This document shows positions 33,603 to 41,891 of a stretch of 64,000 nucleotides of DNA, one piece after another. Source of the stretch: G965205725 sp965205725 (GTDB lineage Bacteria > Pseudomonadota > Gammaproteobacteria > Pseudomonadales > Halieaceae); the NCBI GenBank assembly GCA_965205725.1, contig OZ242189.1:2108001-2172000 (forward strand). The letters run 5' to 3'. The first letter of the stretch is position 1. Every line of letters starts with the position of its first letter. A program made the translations under genes and the position numbers. A model generated the notes under the pieces. It was not told the origin of the DNA, searched no databases, and was given only the letters and a program-made list of their open reading frames with translations.

Positions 33603-33872
33603 TTACCTCAACGGTTCTATTTTATATGGCTGCTCCCCAGACACTGCTAATGCCCAATCAGCCACCAATTCATCTTTATGTATTTCAACCCAGGCTTGAA
33701 GCAGTTTCATTTTTGACGATGGTATACTTCCTTCGAGAATATCACCATCAGGTATAGATACAACCACCTCATGTTCTTGATATTTGACATGAATATGCGG
33801 AAGGCTATGTTGCTTATTATCCATGAAATACATGTAAACGATAATTCCATAAAATGTTGATAATGATGGCAC
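33603..33872 (-). CDS. DUF4160 domain protein (integron cassette gene)
   Basis: 89 residues. Family features: MPSLSTFYGIIVYMYF, the HSLPHIHVKYQEHEVVVSI motif (HxPHxH), DGDILEGSIPSSKMKLLQAW and WVEIHKDELVADWALA. It is the first gene of a two-gene cassette with DUF2442 and starts only 18 bp from the core (GTTAGGC) of the preceding attC. The base composition is clearly AT-rich next to the 50% GC flanks, consistent with acquisition. Confidence 0.87.
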   Translation of the reverse strand: MPSLSTFYGIIVYMYFMDNKQHSLPHIHVKYQEHEVVVSIPDGDILEGSIPSSKMKLLQAWVEIHKDELVADWALAVSGEQPYKIEPLR

Positions 33873-33889
33873 GTTTTTCTCCTATAAAT

Positions 33890-33993
33890 GCCTAACGCCT
33901 TGCTCAGCGGCGTGGTGAAGATGGCGATTTTTTTGAGTCTTTTTCAAAAAAAGTGACAGCTTTACCACGTCCGATGCAGCAACTTGTTATGTG
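33890..33993 (-). other. integron attC recombination site
   Basis: Minus strand: CACATAACAAGTTGCTGCAT, then CGGACGTGG, a variable middle, CCACGCCGCTGAGCAAGG and CGTTAGGC. Outer and inner arms are complementary (ACAAGTTGCT-GCATCGG-CGTGG versus CCACG-CCGCTGAGCAAGGCGTT), with the GTTAGGC core at 33890-33896. It directly follows the stop of the CsgG/LpoB-like gene (33999) and precedes the DUF4160 cassette, so gene and site orientation agree. Confidence 0.85.
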
Positions 33994-33998
33994 AATTC

Positions 33999-34658
33999 TT
34001 ACAATCGTGGAACAGATGAACTTATTTTATCAACCGCTAAATTTATTGCCTCTATAAGAGCAGGAGCTTCAGCTACAGTAGTGGCAGAGCCTTTAATGCC
34101 ATCAGCACTTGCTGTCCAAATAACATCATTTGTACGAGTGTCCATAATTGTGAAAGTTAGGGTTATTCTTGTCTGAGCTTTGTTTCGACCATACGCTCCA
34201 TCTTGTTGATAAGCATTGGACAGTTCACTAAGCATAATGGCGTCAATATTGTTATTTCTAAGGTGTTCTAGAAATTCCCTATTTGCTATGCCGCTAGTAA
34301 CGTAATCTTCGATAAAATCGGAGTAATCACCAACCAGTCCTAAGTCGTTCAACAAGTTAGAGAATGTGTTAGCAGAAATCATTTTCACGCCGGGATTTTT
34401 GTCAGCAATAGCTTTATTTACGCTTCTTCCTATTTTCTGACTTTCCGAAGGTGCTAATCGAGCATTACGGATACTTGGGACTGCAAGTGAGGACACGGAG
34501 CCTACCTTATAGGAGGGTTCATAAAATGAATTTATGGTTCCCAGAGGTGGCCCCAGAAATCTGAACAGCGCTGTAAGTGGATTCCCTGCCTGACTTAGGG
34601 CATCGTATTGCCCGTACTCAGGAGAATCGACATGGCCAGAAGACCTCGCCGTAATCAC
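33999..34658 (-). pseudogene. CsgG/LpoB-like lipoprotein gene, 5' end removed by an IS
   Basis: The native part runs from the IS boundary (34542) to 33999, about 180 codons: YKVGSVSSLAVPSIRNARLA, KMISANTFSNLLNDLGL, IDAIMLSELSNAYQQDGAYG, RITLTFTIMDTRTNDVIWTA, then a C-terminal helix. The pattern of two beta-alpha units with NNIDAIMLSEL and TFTIMDTRTNDVIW is that of CsgG/LpoB-type outer-membrane-associated lipoproteins. The signal peptide and lipobox are missing; the codons from 34658 to 34543 come from the inverted repeat and 5' region of the IS. It is the gene of the upstream integron cassette and is probably not exported. Confidence 0.65.
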
Positions 34659-34934
34659 TCACCCCAGTTCAAGGCCAAAGTGGCTCTGGATGCCGTCAAA
34701 GGCGAACAGACGGCAGCGGAGCTGTCCCAGCGCTTCGATGTACACCCCAACCAGATTACCCAGTGGAAGACGCAGTTGTTGGAGCGCTCTGCCGATGTAT
34801 TTGGCGGTGGGGAGTCCAAGGAGCCTCGGGTGGATGTGAAGACACTCCATGCCAAAATTGGAGAGCTGACGCTGGAAAATGATTTTTTAGAAGGTGCGCT
34901 CAACAAGGCGGGATTGCTGAGCGAAAAACGATGA
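34632..34934 (+). CDS. IS3-family transposase OrfA (element 2)
   Basis: About 100 residues from ATG 34632 (MARRPRRNHSPQFKAKVALD; an in-frame GTG-type start at 34608 is less likely). Helix-turn-helix: FKAKVALDAVKGEQTAAELS and RFDVHPNQITQWKTQLLERS; then a coiled coil KTLHAKIGELTLENDFLEGAL. It provides end recognition. The last codons overlap the orfB start (ATGA), allowing coupled translation. Confidence 0.92.
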   Translation: MARRPRRNHSPQFKAKVALDAVKGEQTAAELSQRFDVHPNQITQWKTQLLERSADVFGGGESKEPRVDVKTLHAKIGELTLENDFLEGALNKAGLLSEKR

Positions 34935-35758
34935 TCGACCGCAACCACAAACTGCCGATCAGTCGGCAGGCCAAACTACTGGATATCAGTCGAGGCACTG
35001 TGTACTACCCGCCCAAACCAGTCAGTCCTCGCAATCAGATGTTGATGAATCGGATTGACCGTCTGCACTTGGAGCTGCCGTTCGCCGGTGCCCGGATGCT
35101 ACGGGATCTACTGCGCCAAGAAGGCCACAAGGTGGGCCGCTCGAAAGTCGCCAGGCTTATGAGGGTCATGAGCATTGAAGCGCTGTATCGCAAGCCCAAG
35201 ACCACACGGCGACACCCAGGGCACAAAGTCTATCCGTACCTGCTGCGTAATCTGGCGGTGACTCGATCCAACCAGGCGTGGGCGATGGACATCACGTACA
35301 TTCCGATGGCTCGTGGATTTGTCTACCTGGCAGCCGTCGTGGATTGGTATTCTCGGCGAGTCTTATCCTGGAAGGTCTCCACCACCATGGATGTGTACTT
35401 CTGTCTGGAGGCGGTGGAGGAAGCCATGGAGCACCATGGCAAGCCGGAGATTATGAATACCGACCAGGGCAGCCAGTTCACCAGCCAGGCCTTCACCGGT
35501 CTGCTGAAGGAAAATGGTATCCAGATCAGCATGGATGGCAAAGGCGCCTGGCGGGACAATGTGTTTGTTGAACGCCTATGGCGATCGCTGAAGTACGAGG
35601 AAGTCTACCTGCATGCGTATGACACGGTCTCGGCTGCCAAGGCAGGACTGGATCGCTACTTTCGGTTCTACAACAACCGGCGACCTCACAGCAGTCTTGA
35701 CCGACAAACACCGGATCAGTTTTACTATGAATCGCTGCCACTACCCACGGCAGCTTAA
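34931..35758 (+). CDS. IS3-family transposase OrfB (element 2)
   Basis: 275 residues. HTH_21 region (PFAGARMLRDLLRQEGHKVG), then the DDE core: Asp in QAWAMDITYIPM, Asp in IMNTDQGSQFTS, Glu in DNVFVERLWRSLKYEEVY, and the C-terminal YNNRRPHSSLDRQTPDQ block. All catalytic residues are present, so the enzyme looks functional. It is distinct from the OrfB at 32108 (different subgroup). Confidence 0.93.
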   Translation: MIDRNHKLPISRQAKLLDISRGTVYYPPKPVSPRNQMLMNRIDRLHLELPFAGARMLRDLLRQEGHKVGRSKVARLMRVMSIEALYRKPKTTRRHPGHKVYPYLLRNLAVTRSNQAWAMDITYIPMARGFVYLAAVVDWYSRRVLSWKVSTTMDVYFCLEAVEEAMEHHGKPEIMNTDQGSQFTSQAFTGLLKENGIQISMDGKGAWRDNVFVERLWRSLKYEEVYLHAYDTVSAAKAGLDRYFRFYNNRRPHSSLDRQTPDQFYYESLPLPTAA

Positions 35759-35820
35759 ACCCAGTGCAGGCATACACTTATAGAATTGGGATTGCTGTTC
35801 AAATAACCGGGGCCACCTCT

Positions 35821-36057
35821 AATGCCGATATTGGAATTAAGTATAACGCTTTAAGTGATGAGAAAAAGAATCAGCTTATTACTTATGCTAAGGAAAAATC
35901 AGGTGTTGAATTAGAGGATGATTCTTTTTTGGTTAAGTCTGAAACTGACCTTAAAAACGTATTATATGCAATGGATCAAAGATATTATTATGCTGAAATT
36001 TATGAAGAAAACAGAGTTGCTAATTCGGTTAGAATAGTTAATGGGCACACCCAATGA
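35821..36057 (+). pseudogene. 5'-truncated gene upstream of rhuM, family unknown
   Basis: About 78 native codons follow the IS boundary: NADIGIKYNALSDEKKNQLI, TYAKEKSGVELEDDSF, VKSETDLKNVLYAMDQRYYY. The frame is open back into the IS, but that part is element sequence. Its stop overlaps the rhuM start by 4 bp (ATGA), so it was a tightly coupled member of the restriction operon. I do not recognise the fragment; it does not look like a specificity (HsdS) target-recognition domain. Confidence 0.6.
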
Positions 36058-37037
36058 AAAACACCCCACTCATCATCTACCAAACCGAAGATGGAAAAGT
36101 CAAAATAGAGACCCATTTTGAGAATGAAACGGTATGGTTAAATATTGACCAAATAGCCGAGCTGTTTCAAAAATCTCGCTCTACTATCAATGAGCATATT
36201 CTTAATGTTTTCAAAGAACAGGAGCTTGATAAAGAACCCTCCATGAGAAAAATCGGAAATCCCGATTTTTCTACCAAGCCAACCAATTTTTACAATCTTG
36301 ATGTCATCATATCGGTCGGTTATCGAGTAAAATCTCTCAGAGGGGTACATTTTAGAAAATGGGCAACCGCACTGATTAAAGAGTATTTGATCAAAGGCTT
36401 TGCCATGAACGATGAACTGCTAAAAGAAGCAGGAGGCGGAAACTACTTTGATGAGCTTTTGGCACGTATCCGTGATATTCGTTCATCAGAAAAGGTGTTT
36501 TGGCGTAAGGTTTTGGATGTTTACGCCACCAGTATCGACTACGACCCTAAAACCGAACAATCAATAACGGTATTTAAAACCATCCAGAATAAGATGCACT
36601 GGGCAAGTCATGGAGAAACCGCAGCAGAAACCGTGTATAGGCGAGTTGATTCATCAAAAGAGCATCTTGGCTTAACCAGTTTTAAGGGCGAAATACCGAC
36701 AAAAAAGGAAGTTGAAGTTGCCAAAAATTATCTTGCAGAAAATGAACTGAATATTTTAAATAGAATGGTGACAGCCTATCTTGAAATTGCTGAAATTCAG
36801 GCATTAGACCGTACCCCGATGTATATGGCTGACTGGATTAAGCAGTTAGATACTTTTTTGAAAATGACCAATAAGGATATTTTGCAACATTCAGGCACGA
36901 TCAGCCATCAAAAAGCCATAGAAAAATCACACGGTGAATATGAAATTTACAAAGAGAAAATAAAAAATAGAATCACACAGGTTGAAAAAGATTTTATCAA
37001 GCAAATTGAAAGTAAAACCAAAGGCTTGAAAAAATGA
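36054..37037 (+). CDS. rhuM: RhuM-family protein
   Basis: 327 residues. The N-terminal Bro/KilA-N-like winged domain reads WLNIDQIAELFQKSRSTINE and NLDVIISVGYRVKSLRGVHF, then RKWATALIKEYLIKGFAMND, which is diagnostic of the RhuM family. A C-terminal helical part contains LNRMVTAYLEIAEIQALDR. RhuM genes often lie inside type I restriction operons between hsdS or hsdM and hsdR; the function is not settled (DNA-binding adaptor or regulator). It overlaps both neighbours by 4 bp. AT-rich codon use matches hsdR and differs from the flanks. Confidence 0.9.
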   Translation: MKNTPLIIYQTEDGKVKIETHFENETVWLNIDQIAELFQKSRSTINEHILNVFKEQELDKEPSMRKIGNPDFSTKPTNFYNLDVIISVGYRVKSLRGVHFRKWATALIKEYLIKGFAMNDELLKEAGGGNYFDELLARIRDIRSSEKVFWRKVLDVYATSIDYDPKTEQSITVFKTIQNKMHWASHGETAAETVYRRVDSSKEHLGLTSFKGEIPTKKEVEVAKNYLAENELNILNRMVTAYLEIAEIQALDRTPMYMADWIKQLDTFLKMTNKDILQHSGTISHQKAIEKSHGEYEIYKEKIKNRITQVEKDFIKQIESKTKGLKK

Positions 37038-40000
37038 AATTCACCGAAGAAAAATTAGAGCAGGCATTTATTGAGGTTTTAGAAAACGAAGGTTTTCCAC
37101 ATTGCTTGGGTAATACACTTTCCCGAGCAGATAATGAAGTTTTGATTGAGGAGGATTTAAAAAACTATTTGCTTAGTCGGTACGCTAAAGAGCAACTTAC
37201 CGAAATAGAAACCCAATCTATTATTCTTCAACTAAAATCCCTGTCATCGAGCGACTTATACGAAAGCAATAAAAAAATAATGCGTTGGTTGGCGGATGGT
37301 TTTATTCTTAAAAGAGAAGATAGGCAACAAAAAGACATTCATATTGAGCTGATTGATTATTCTGGACTCCCACCACAAACACAAAGTCGCGATTTAGATA
37401 GCATAGTGACTAAAAACGTTGCCGAACCTCAAGCACATTATGGCACAGACTGTAATATTTATAAATTTGTCAATCAACTTGAAATTATCGGTACAGAAAA
37501 GCGCATCCCAGACGGCATTATTTATATTAATGGTTTGCCTGTTGTGGTATTTGAGTTTAAATCTGCTATTCGAGAAGAAGCCACAATACACAATGCTTTT
37601 GAACAATTATCTATTCGTTACAAAAGAGATATTCCTGAACTTTTTAAATACAATGCTTTTTGTGTCATTAGTGATGGAGTCAATAATAAAGCAGGTTCAT
37701 TTTTTGCCCCTTATGAGTTTTATTATGCTTGGCGTAGGGTTGCAGGGCTGGCTAAAGATGTTGATGGTATTGATAGTCTATTTACGCTTGTTCAAGGGAT
37801 GCTAAATCAAAGTAGGCTCAGAGATATTATTCAAAACTTTATCTATATTCCCGATACATCAAAAAAAGACGAAAAAATAGTTTGTCGCTATCCTCAATAT
37901 TATGCCGCTCGCACTCTGTACGAAAATATTAAAAAGGCAGAGAAACCAGAGGGGGACGGAAAAGGTGGTACTTATTTTGGTGCAACAGGTAGTGGAAAGA
38001 GTTTTACCATGTTGTACCTCACTCGCTTATTGATGAAAAGCGAGTATTTTGAAAGCCCAACCATTGTACTGATTACAGATAGAACTGATTTAGACGACCA
38101 ACTTTCAGGACAATTTACCAATGCCAAAACATTTATTGGTGATAGCAATGTTAAAAGTGTTGAAAGTCGATCTGAATTAAGAACCTTGCTTCAAGGCAGA
38201 AAAAGTGGAGGTGTTTTCTTAACCACTATTCATAAATTCACAGAAGATACTGAACTGCTAACCAAAAGAACCAATGTAATTTGTATTTCAGATGAAGCCC
38301 ATAGAAGCCAAACCAATTTAGATCAAAAAGTAAAAGTCACTTCAAAAGGCGTTAAAAAGACCTTTGGTTTTGCAAAATACCTCCACGACTCATTGCCTAA
38401 CGCAACTTTTGTAGGTTTTACAGGCACGCCAATTGATGCCACTTTAGATGTTTTTGGAAAAGTAGTCGATGCTTATACAATGACAGAATCAGTAAGAGAT
38501 GAAATTACTGTAAGAATTGTATATGAAGGAAGAGCAGCCAAGGTTGCTTTACACAATAGCGAGTTAGAAAAAATTGAAAAATATTATGAAGAAGCGGCGG
38601 AAGAAGGGGCTAATGAATATCAAATAGAAGAAAGTAAAAAAGCCACTGCCACAATGAATTCTATTCTTGGCGATCCTGACCGTTTACAAGCCTTGGCAAA
38701 AGATTTTGTAGAACATTATAGTAAACGAATTGCTGAAGGCTCAACCGTAAAAGGTAAAGCCATGTTTGTTTGTAGTAGCCGTGAAATTGGCTATGATTTT
38801 TACAAAAATGTCATTGCCTTAAAACCTGAATGGGCAGAAGTCAGAGTTGCAGAAGAAGGAGCTGAATTAACAGACAAAGAGAAACGAGAAATCAAGCCGA
38901 TGGAACGTATCAAAATGATTATGACCAGAGGTAAAGATGACCCTAAAGCGATGTATGATTTACTGGGGACAAAAGAGTATCGCAAAGAGTTAGACAGGCA
39001 ATTTAAAAATGAAAAATCCAATTTCAAAATAGCTATTGTGGTTGATATGTGGCTAACAGGTTTTGATATCCCTTTCTTAGATTCGATCTACATTGACAAG
39101 CCAATCAGACAGCACAACTTAATCCAAACCATTTCAAGAGTAAACCGAAAATATAAAGGGAAAAACAAAGGATTGGTTGTTGATTATATTGGTATTAAAA
39201 AGCAAATGAACCTTGCTTTAGCAAAATACAATAAAGGCGACGAAGAAAATTTTGAAGATATTCAGGAATCTTTGATAGTGGTTAGAAATCATCTGGATTT
39301 ATTAGCCAAAGTCTTTCACAAGTTTGATAGTTCAAAATATTTTGGCGGCTCAGCGTTAGAGCAGTTGAATACCCTAAATATGGCGGCTGAATATATACAA
39401 CTGACCAAAGAGCTTGAAACCCGTTTTATGGGCTTGGTAAAACGCTTAAAAGCAGCTTATGATATTTGTGCAGGAAGTGAGCAATTAACGCAAATCGAGC
39501 GTGATTATACGCACTTCTATTTAGCTGTAAGGTCAATTGTTTTTAAACTCACAAAAGGAAACGCACCCGACACCGCGCAAATGAATGCCAAAGTTCGTGA
39601 AATGATAAAAGATGCACTGGAAAGTGATGGTGTACAGGAAATATTTAAACTAGGTAATGAGGCAGAAACCGAACAAGACCTTTTCGATGAAGATTACTTG
39701 GCTAAAATAGACAAGATAAAACTACCAAACACTAAAATAAAGTTACTTCAACAACTCTTGGCAAAAGCCATTGGAGAAATAAAGAAAGTCAATAAGGTAA
39801 AAGGAATTGATTTTTCTAAAAAAATGCAATCCTTAGTTGAAAAATACAATGAGAGAAAAGAAGATGATATTTTGCGTAGTGAAGTCTATGAGGAAATGGC
39901 AGAACATTTAACCAATTTGATTTGGGAAGTACAAAAAGAATTTACCGCAGGAATTGAGTTGGGAATTGATTTTGAAGAAAAAGCCTTTTATGACATTTTG

Positions 40001-40261
40001 AAAGAGTTGTGTATTAAGTATGACTTTAGTTATCCAGAGGAAAAACTCATTGACTTGGCAAAAGCCGTTAAAGATTTAGTTGATGCTCAAGCTAAATTTC
40101 CTGATTGGAATAAGCGTGAAGATATTAAATCAGCCTTAAAAGTCGGATTGATCTTATTGCTGGATGAACACGGTTATCCGCCTGTGACGCGAGATGAAGT
40201 TTACAAGGATATTTTTGAACAAGCTGAGAACTTTAAGAAAAATAGAGCAAAAAATGTATAA
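37034..40261 (+). CDS. hsdR: type I restriction enzyme R subunit (HsdR)
   Basis: 1075 residues, full length for HsdR. The N-terminal nuclease shows Asp160 (RIPDGIIYI), Glu174 and Lys176 (VVFEFKSA), the PD-(D/E)-x-K site. The SF2 translocase follows with Walker A GATGSGKSF (about 316), TTIHKF, the DEAH box DEAHRSQ (about 419), VGFTGTPI, and IVVDMWLTGFDIP. The C-terminal helical domain should bind the methylase core. It is AT-rich. No hsdM or hsdS is present in the window, so the R subunit cannot act unless those genes exist elsewhere; it may be a silent remnant. Confidence 0.95.
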   Translation: MKFTEEKLEQAFIEVLENEGFPHCLGNTLSRADNEVLIEEDLKNYLLSRYAKEQLTEIETQSIILQLKSLSSSDLYESNKKIMRWLADGFILKREDRQQKDIHIELIDYSGLPPQTQSRDLDSIVTKNVAEPQAHYGTDCNIYKFVNQLEIIGTEKRIPDGIIYINGLPVVVFEFKSAIREEATIHNAFEQLSIRYKRDIPELFKYNAFCVISDGVNNKAGSFFAPYEFYYAWRRVAGLAKDVDGIDSLFTLVQGMLNQSRLRDIIQNFIYIPDTSKKDEKIVCRYPQYYAARTLYENIKKAEKPEGDGKGGTYFGATGSGKSFTMLYLTRLLMKSEYFESPTIVLITDRTDLDDQLSGQFTNAKTFIGDSNVKSVESRSELRTLLQGRKSGGVFLTTIHKFTEDTELLTKRTNVICISDEAHRSQTNLDQKVKVTSKGVKKTFGFAKYLHDSLPNATFVGFTGTPIDATLDVFGKVVDAYTMTESVRDEITVRIVYEGRAAKVALHNSELEKIEKYYEEAAEEGANEYQIEESKKATATMNSILGDPDRLQALAKDFVEHYSKRIAEGSTVKGKAMFVCSSREIGYDFYKNVIALKPEWAEVRVAEEGAELTDKEKREIKPMERIKMIMTRGKDDPKAMYDLLGTKEYRKELDRQFKNEKSNFKIAIVVDMWLTGFDIPFLDSIYIDKPIRQHNLIQTISRVNRKYKGKNKGLVVDYIGIKKQMNLALAKYNKGDEENFEDIQESLIVVRNHLDLLAKVFHKFDSSKYFGGSALEQLNTLNMAAEYIQLTKELETRFMGLVKRLKAAYDICAGSEQLTQIERDYTHFYLAVRSIVFKLTKGNAPDTAQMNAKVREMIKDALESDGVQEIFKLGNEAETEQDLFDEDYLAKIDKIKLPNTKIKLLQQLLAKAIGEIKKVNKVKGIDFSKKMQSLVEKYNERKEDDILRSEVYEEMAEHLTNLIWEVQKEFTAGIELGIDFEEKAFYDILKELCIKYDFSYPEEKLIDLAKAVKDLVDAQAKFPDWNKREDIKSALKVGLILLLDEHGYPPVTRDEVYKDIFEQAENFKKNRAKNV

Positions 40262-40337
40262 CGAAAACATGCATGCGGACAAAATAAGGTTTTTGGCCAA
40301 GCGCCTGAAACACAAGGACAATTTGTCTCGCAGCTAA

Positions 40338-40730
40338 AGGAACTTCAGATTAGAGCCAGACCCACAGCTGAAGCTGGACATTCCCTTTAGCGTTAAGCTG
40401 GCACAAGAAGCTCTGGTGCGCGCCATGCAATCCGGACTGGACATAGACGCCGTGGTATGCACGGCAGACGTGATGGCGCTGGCCACTATTTCCACTTTGC
40501 AGACTCTCGGCAAAGAGGTTCCTAACGATATGGCCGTTGTTGGCTATGACGACATCAGCCTGGCCACCTACAACAACCCGCCCCTCACCACTATTCGGCA
40601 GAATATTCACTGGGCTGGCAAGGTATTGGTAGACTCAGTATTGGGTTTGATCAATGGTGAGCAAGTACCTGATACGATGCTCGCCACGGAGCTAGTGGTT
40701 CGGAGAAGCAATGGTGCTGAAGAAGCGTAA
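40338..40730 (+). pseudogene. LacI-family repressor, C-terminal fragment
   Basis: An open frame of about 130 codons without a proper start reads SVKLAQEALVRAMQSGLDID, VVCTADVMALATISTLQTLG, VPNDMAVVGYDDISLATYNN, PLTTIRQNIHWAGK. This is the last third of the periplasmic-binding-protein-like domain of LacI/GalR regulators; the HTH and the first two thirds are absent. A TAA at 40335-40337 closes the frame upstream, marking the junction with DNA joined to the restriction genes. It is not functional as a repressor. Confidence 0.8.
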
Positions 40731-40756
40731 CGGCGCGCTTGGTCGAAACCAACTGA

Positions 40757-40790
40757 CTCTCATTTAAGTTTGCGTGAAAGTGAATGAGAG
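40757..40790. other. inverted repeat downstream of the LacI fragment
   Basis: CTCTCATT (40757-40764) and AATGAGAG (40783-40790) are perfectly complementary with an 18-nt loop. It lies between the LacI fragment and higA (convergent). There is no T tract, so termination would be weak. Confidence 0.4.
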
Positions 40791-40803
40791 AGCATTCGCG
40801 AGT

Positions 40804-41136
40804 TCAGCTCACTCGCGATTTGTTGGAAATGGCTTTTGCTAAATCGCTACTTGAGGCACCTAATGCTAACAATGATTTGACCAAGAGATCAATGGAAACA
40901 CTGGGGTCCCCCGCTTCCATCTTTGCGACGCGTGACTGGCTTGACTTTACCCGTTTGGCCAATTCAACCTGGCTGAGATTCTCTTTGGCTCTTCGTTTCT
41001 TGAGCGATTCACTCAGGCGAATCTTAAGCTCAATGTATGCACTCTCCTCGGCAGAAAGATCCATAAAATCTTCCACAGAGCCAACTTTCCAACCCCGTTG
41101 CTCCAACTTCTTTCGCTTACTGGCTTTCATCGTCAT
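40804..41136 (-). CDS. higA: HigA-type antitoxin, XRE helix-turn-helix
   Basis: 110 residues. The C-terminal half is a Cro/C1-type HTH: LSQVELAKRVKSSQSRVAKMEAGD, SVSIDLLVKSLLALG. It is the second gene of the pair (toxin first), overlaps higB by 20 bp, and likely binds both toxin and the operator palindrome at 41466-41487. In HigBA systems the toxin is an mRNA interferase neutralised by this protein. The exact subtype cannot be fixed from sequence. Confidence 0.87.
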   Translation of the reverse strand: MTMKASKRKKLEQRGWKVGSVEDFMDLSAEESAYIELKIRLSESLKKRRAKENLSQVELAKRVKSSQSRVAKMEAGDPSVSIDLLVKSLLALGASSSDLAKAISNKSRVS

Positions 41137-41455
41137 ACACCTTCATTCGCTGTTTGCACACATCAACTCTCGCCTTTGGTGTCTTCTGCGTTTTTTTCTC
41201 AAAGACTTCCAATACAAGAATCGCGTCGTCATCGATTCTATACACGATTCGCCATGTTTTAGATTGATCATTAATCCGCAGCTCATGGCACCTTCTCCCT
41301 ATGGACGGCATTGGACGGGAATGAGGCAGTGACAACGAATTTCCACGCTGCAATAAACGCAGCAAATAACCTGCTTCTATCCGGGCCAGTGCGGAGAATG
41401 GTGGTGACTTTACTTCACCATGCATCCAAACCAGAGGCTTATCTTTTGGACTCAT
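41117..41455 (-). CDS. higB: RelE/HigB-type toxin (Gp49-like)
   Basis: 112 residues of the phage-derived Gp49-like/HigB group: PLVWMHGEVKSPPF at the N-terminus, EAGYLLRLLQRGNSLSLPHS, SIGRRCHELRINDQSKTWRI and VYRIDDDAILVLEVFEKKTQ. The family is ribosome-dependent mRNA endonucleases. Toxin-first order with an overlapping HTH antitoxin is the HigBA arrangement. It sits at the edge of the accessory island, where such modules stabilise horizontally acquired DNA. Confidence 0.87.
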   Translation of the reverse strand: MSPKDKPLVWMHGEVKSPPFSALARIEAGYLLRLLQRGNSLSLPHSRPMPSIGRRCHELRINDQSKTWRIVYRIDDDAILVLEVFEKKTQKTPKARVDVCKQRMKVYDDESQ

Positions 41456-41465
41456 ACATTGTGAG

Positions 41466-41487
41466 TATATGTCATATTAGACATATA
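41466..41487. promoter_or_regulatory. candidate HigA operator
   Basis: TATATGTC (41466-41473) and GACATATA (41480-41487) form a perfect 8-bp inverted repeat with a 6-bp spacer, 10-32 bp upstream of the higB start. Position and symmetry suit autorepression by HigA. Confidence 0.65.
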
Positions 41488-41494
41488 AGTAACC

Positions 41495-41794
41495 ATGACA
41501 GACCCTGTTGAAGTCGATATTCAAAATGAATATCTGGTGGCGCGCAAGGGAGGCAGCGGCGAAACGCTGGCCATTGCGCCTGATCTGATCTGTATTTTAG
41601 ACCGGGAAAATGCCGAGCCTTTGACCGCTGAAATGCTGGCCTACGGGCTTCGAGTAAAAGTGATAGGCTACAGCGCTGCACCGATTATGCGTCGGCCGGA
41701 ATGCCTGGAGGTGTTTGGCCCCCGCATCTTTGGTTACGATGAAGACTTTATACCAGTTGAAGATATTGAGAGCCCCTGGCCCCACCGCAGGTAA
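41495..41794 (+). pseudogene. DUF917 (hydantoinase/S-methylthiohydantoin-type) C-terminal fragment
   Basis: 99 codons: VDIQNEYLVARKGG, IAPDLICILDRENAEPLTAE, YGLRVKVIGYSAAPIMRRPE and VFGPRIFGYDEDFIPVEDI. This corresponds to the last quarter of DUF917 proteins (about 360 residues), whose members hydrolyse hydantoin-like rings. The missing 5' part should lie to the left, where the HigBA promoter now is, so the TA module or a deletion cut it off. An ATG at 41495 could still permit expression of the fragment. Confidence 0.75.
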
Positions 41795-41891
41795 ACCCTG
41801 GGTTGCTTCCCTTGCCGGCAACGCTCAAGCCCGACAGACTTCTGGAAGGGGGCGGCTGTGTTGCGGGCTATCGGCCAGGCCCGTTAATCGG

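Larger units (their letters stand above)
34543..35820 (+). mobile_element. complete IS3-family insertion sequence (element 2)
   Basis: About 1278 bp bounded by inverted repeats AGAGGTGGCCCCAGAAATCT (left) and AGAGGTGGCCCCGGTTATTT (complement of right), both followed by GAACAGC. It encodes intact orfA and orfB on the plus strand. The left flank is a truncated cassette gene on the minus strand; the right flank is a 5'-truncated plus-strand gene of a restriction operon. With no matching target duplication, it marks a rearrangement junction rather than a simple insertion. Confidence 0.85.

Noticed and set aside
33999..34658. Taking the CsgG/LpoB-like frame as an intact gene
   Set aside because: The first about 39 codons come from the IS element and no signal peptide or lipobox is present.
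36054..37037. RhuM gene read as a phage antirepressor and sign of a prophage
   Set aside because: The N-terminal domain is shared with phage Bro/KilA-N proteins, but no other phage genes occur and the gene is coupled to hsdR.
40269..40337. A 22-codon frame (MHADKIRFLAKRLKHKD...) just after hsdR
   Set aside because: Too short to assign; could be the C-terminal end of a lost gene, but nothing confirms that it is coding.
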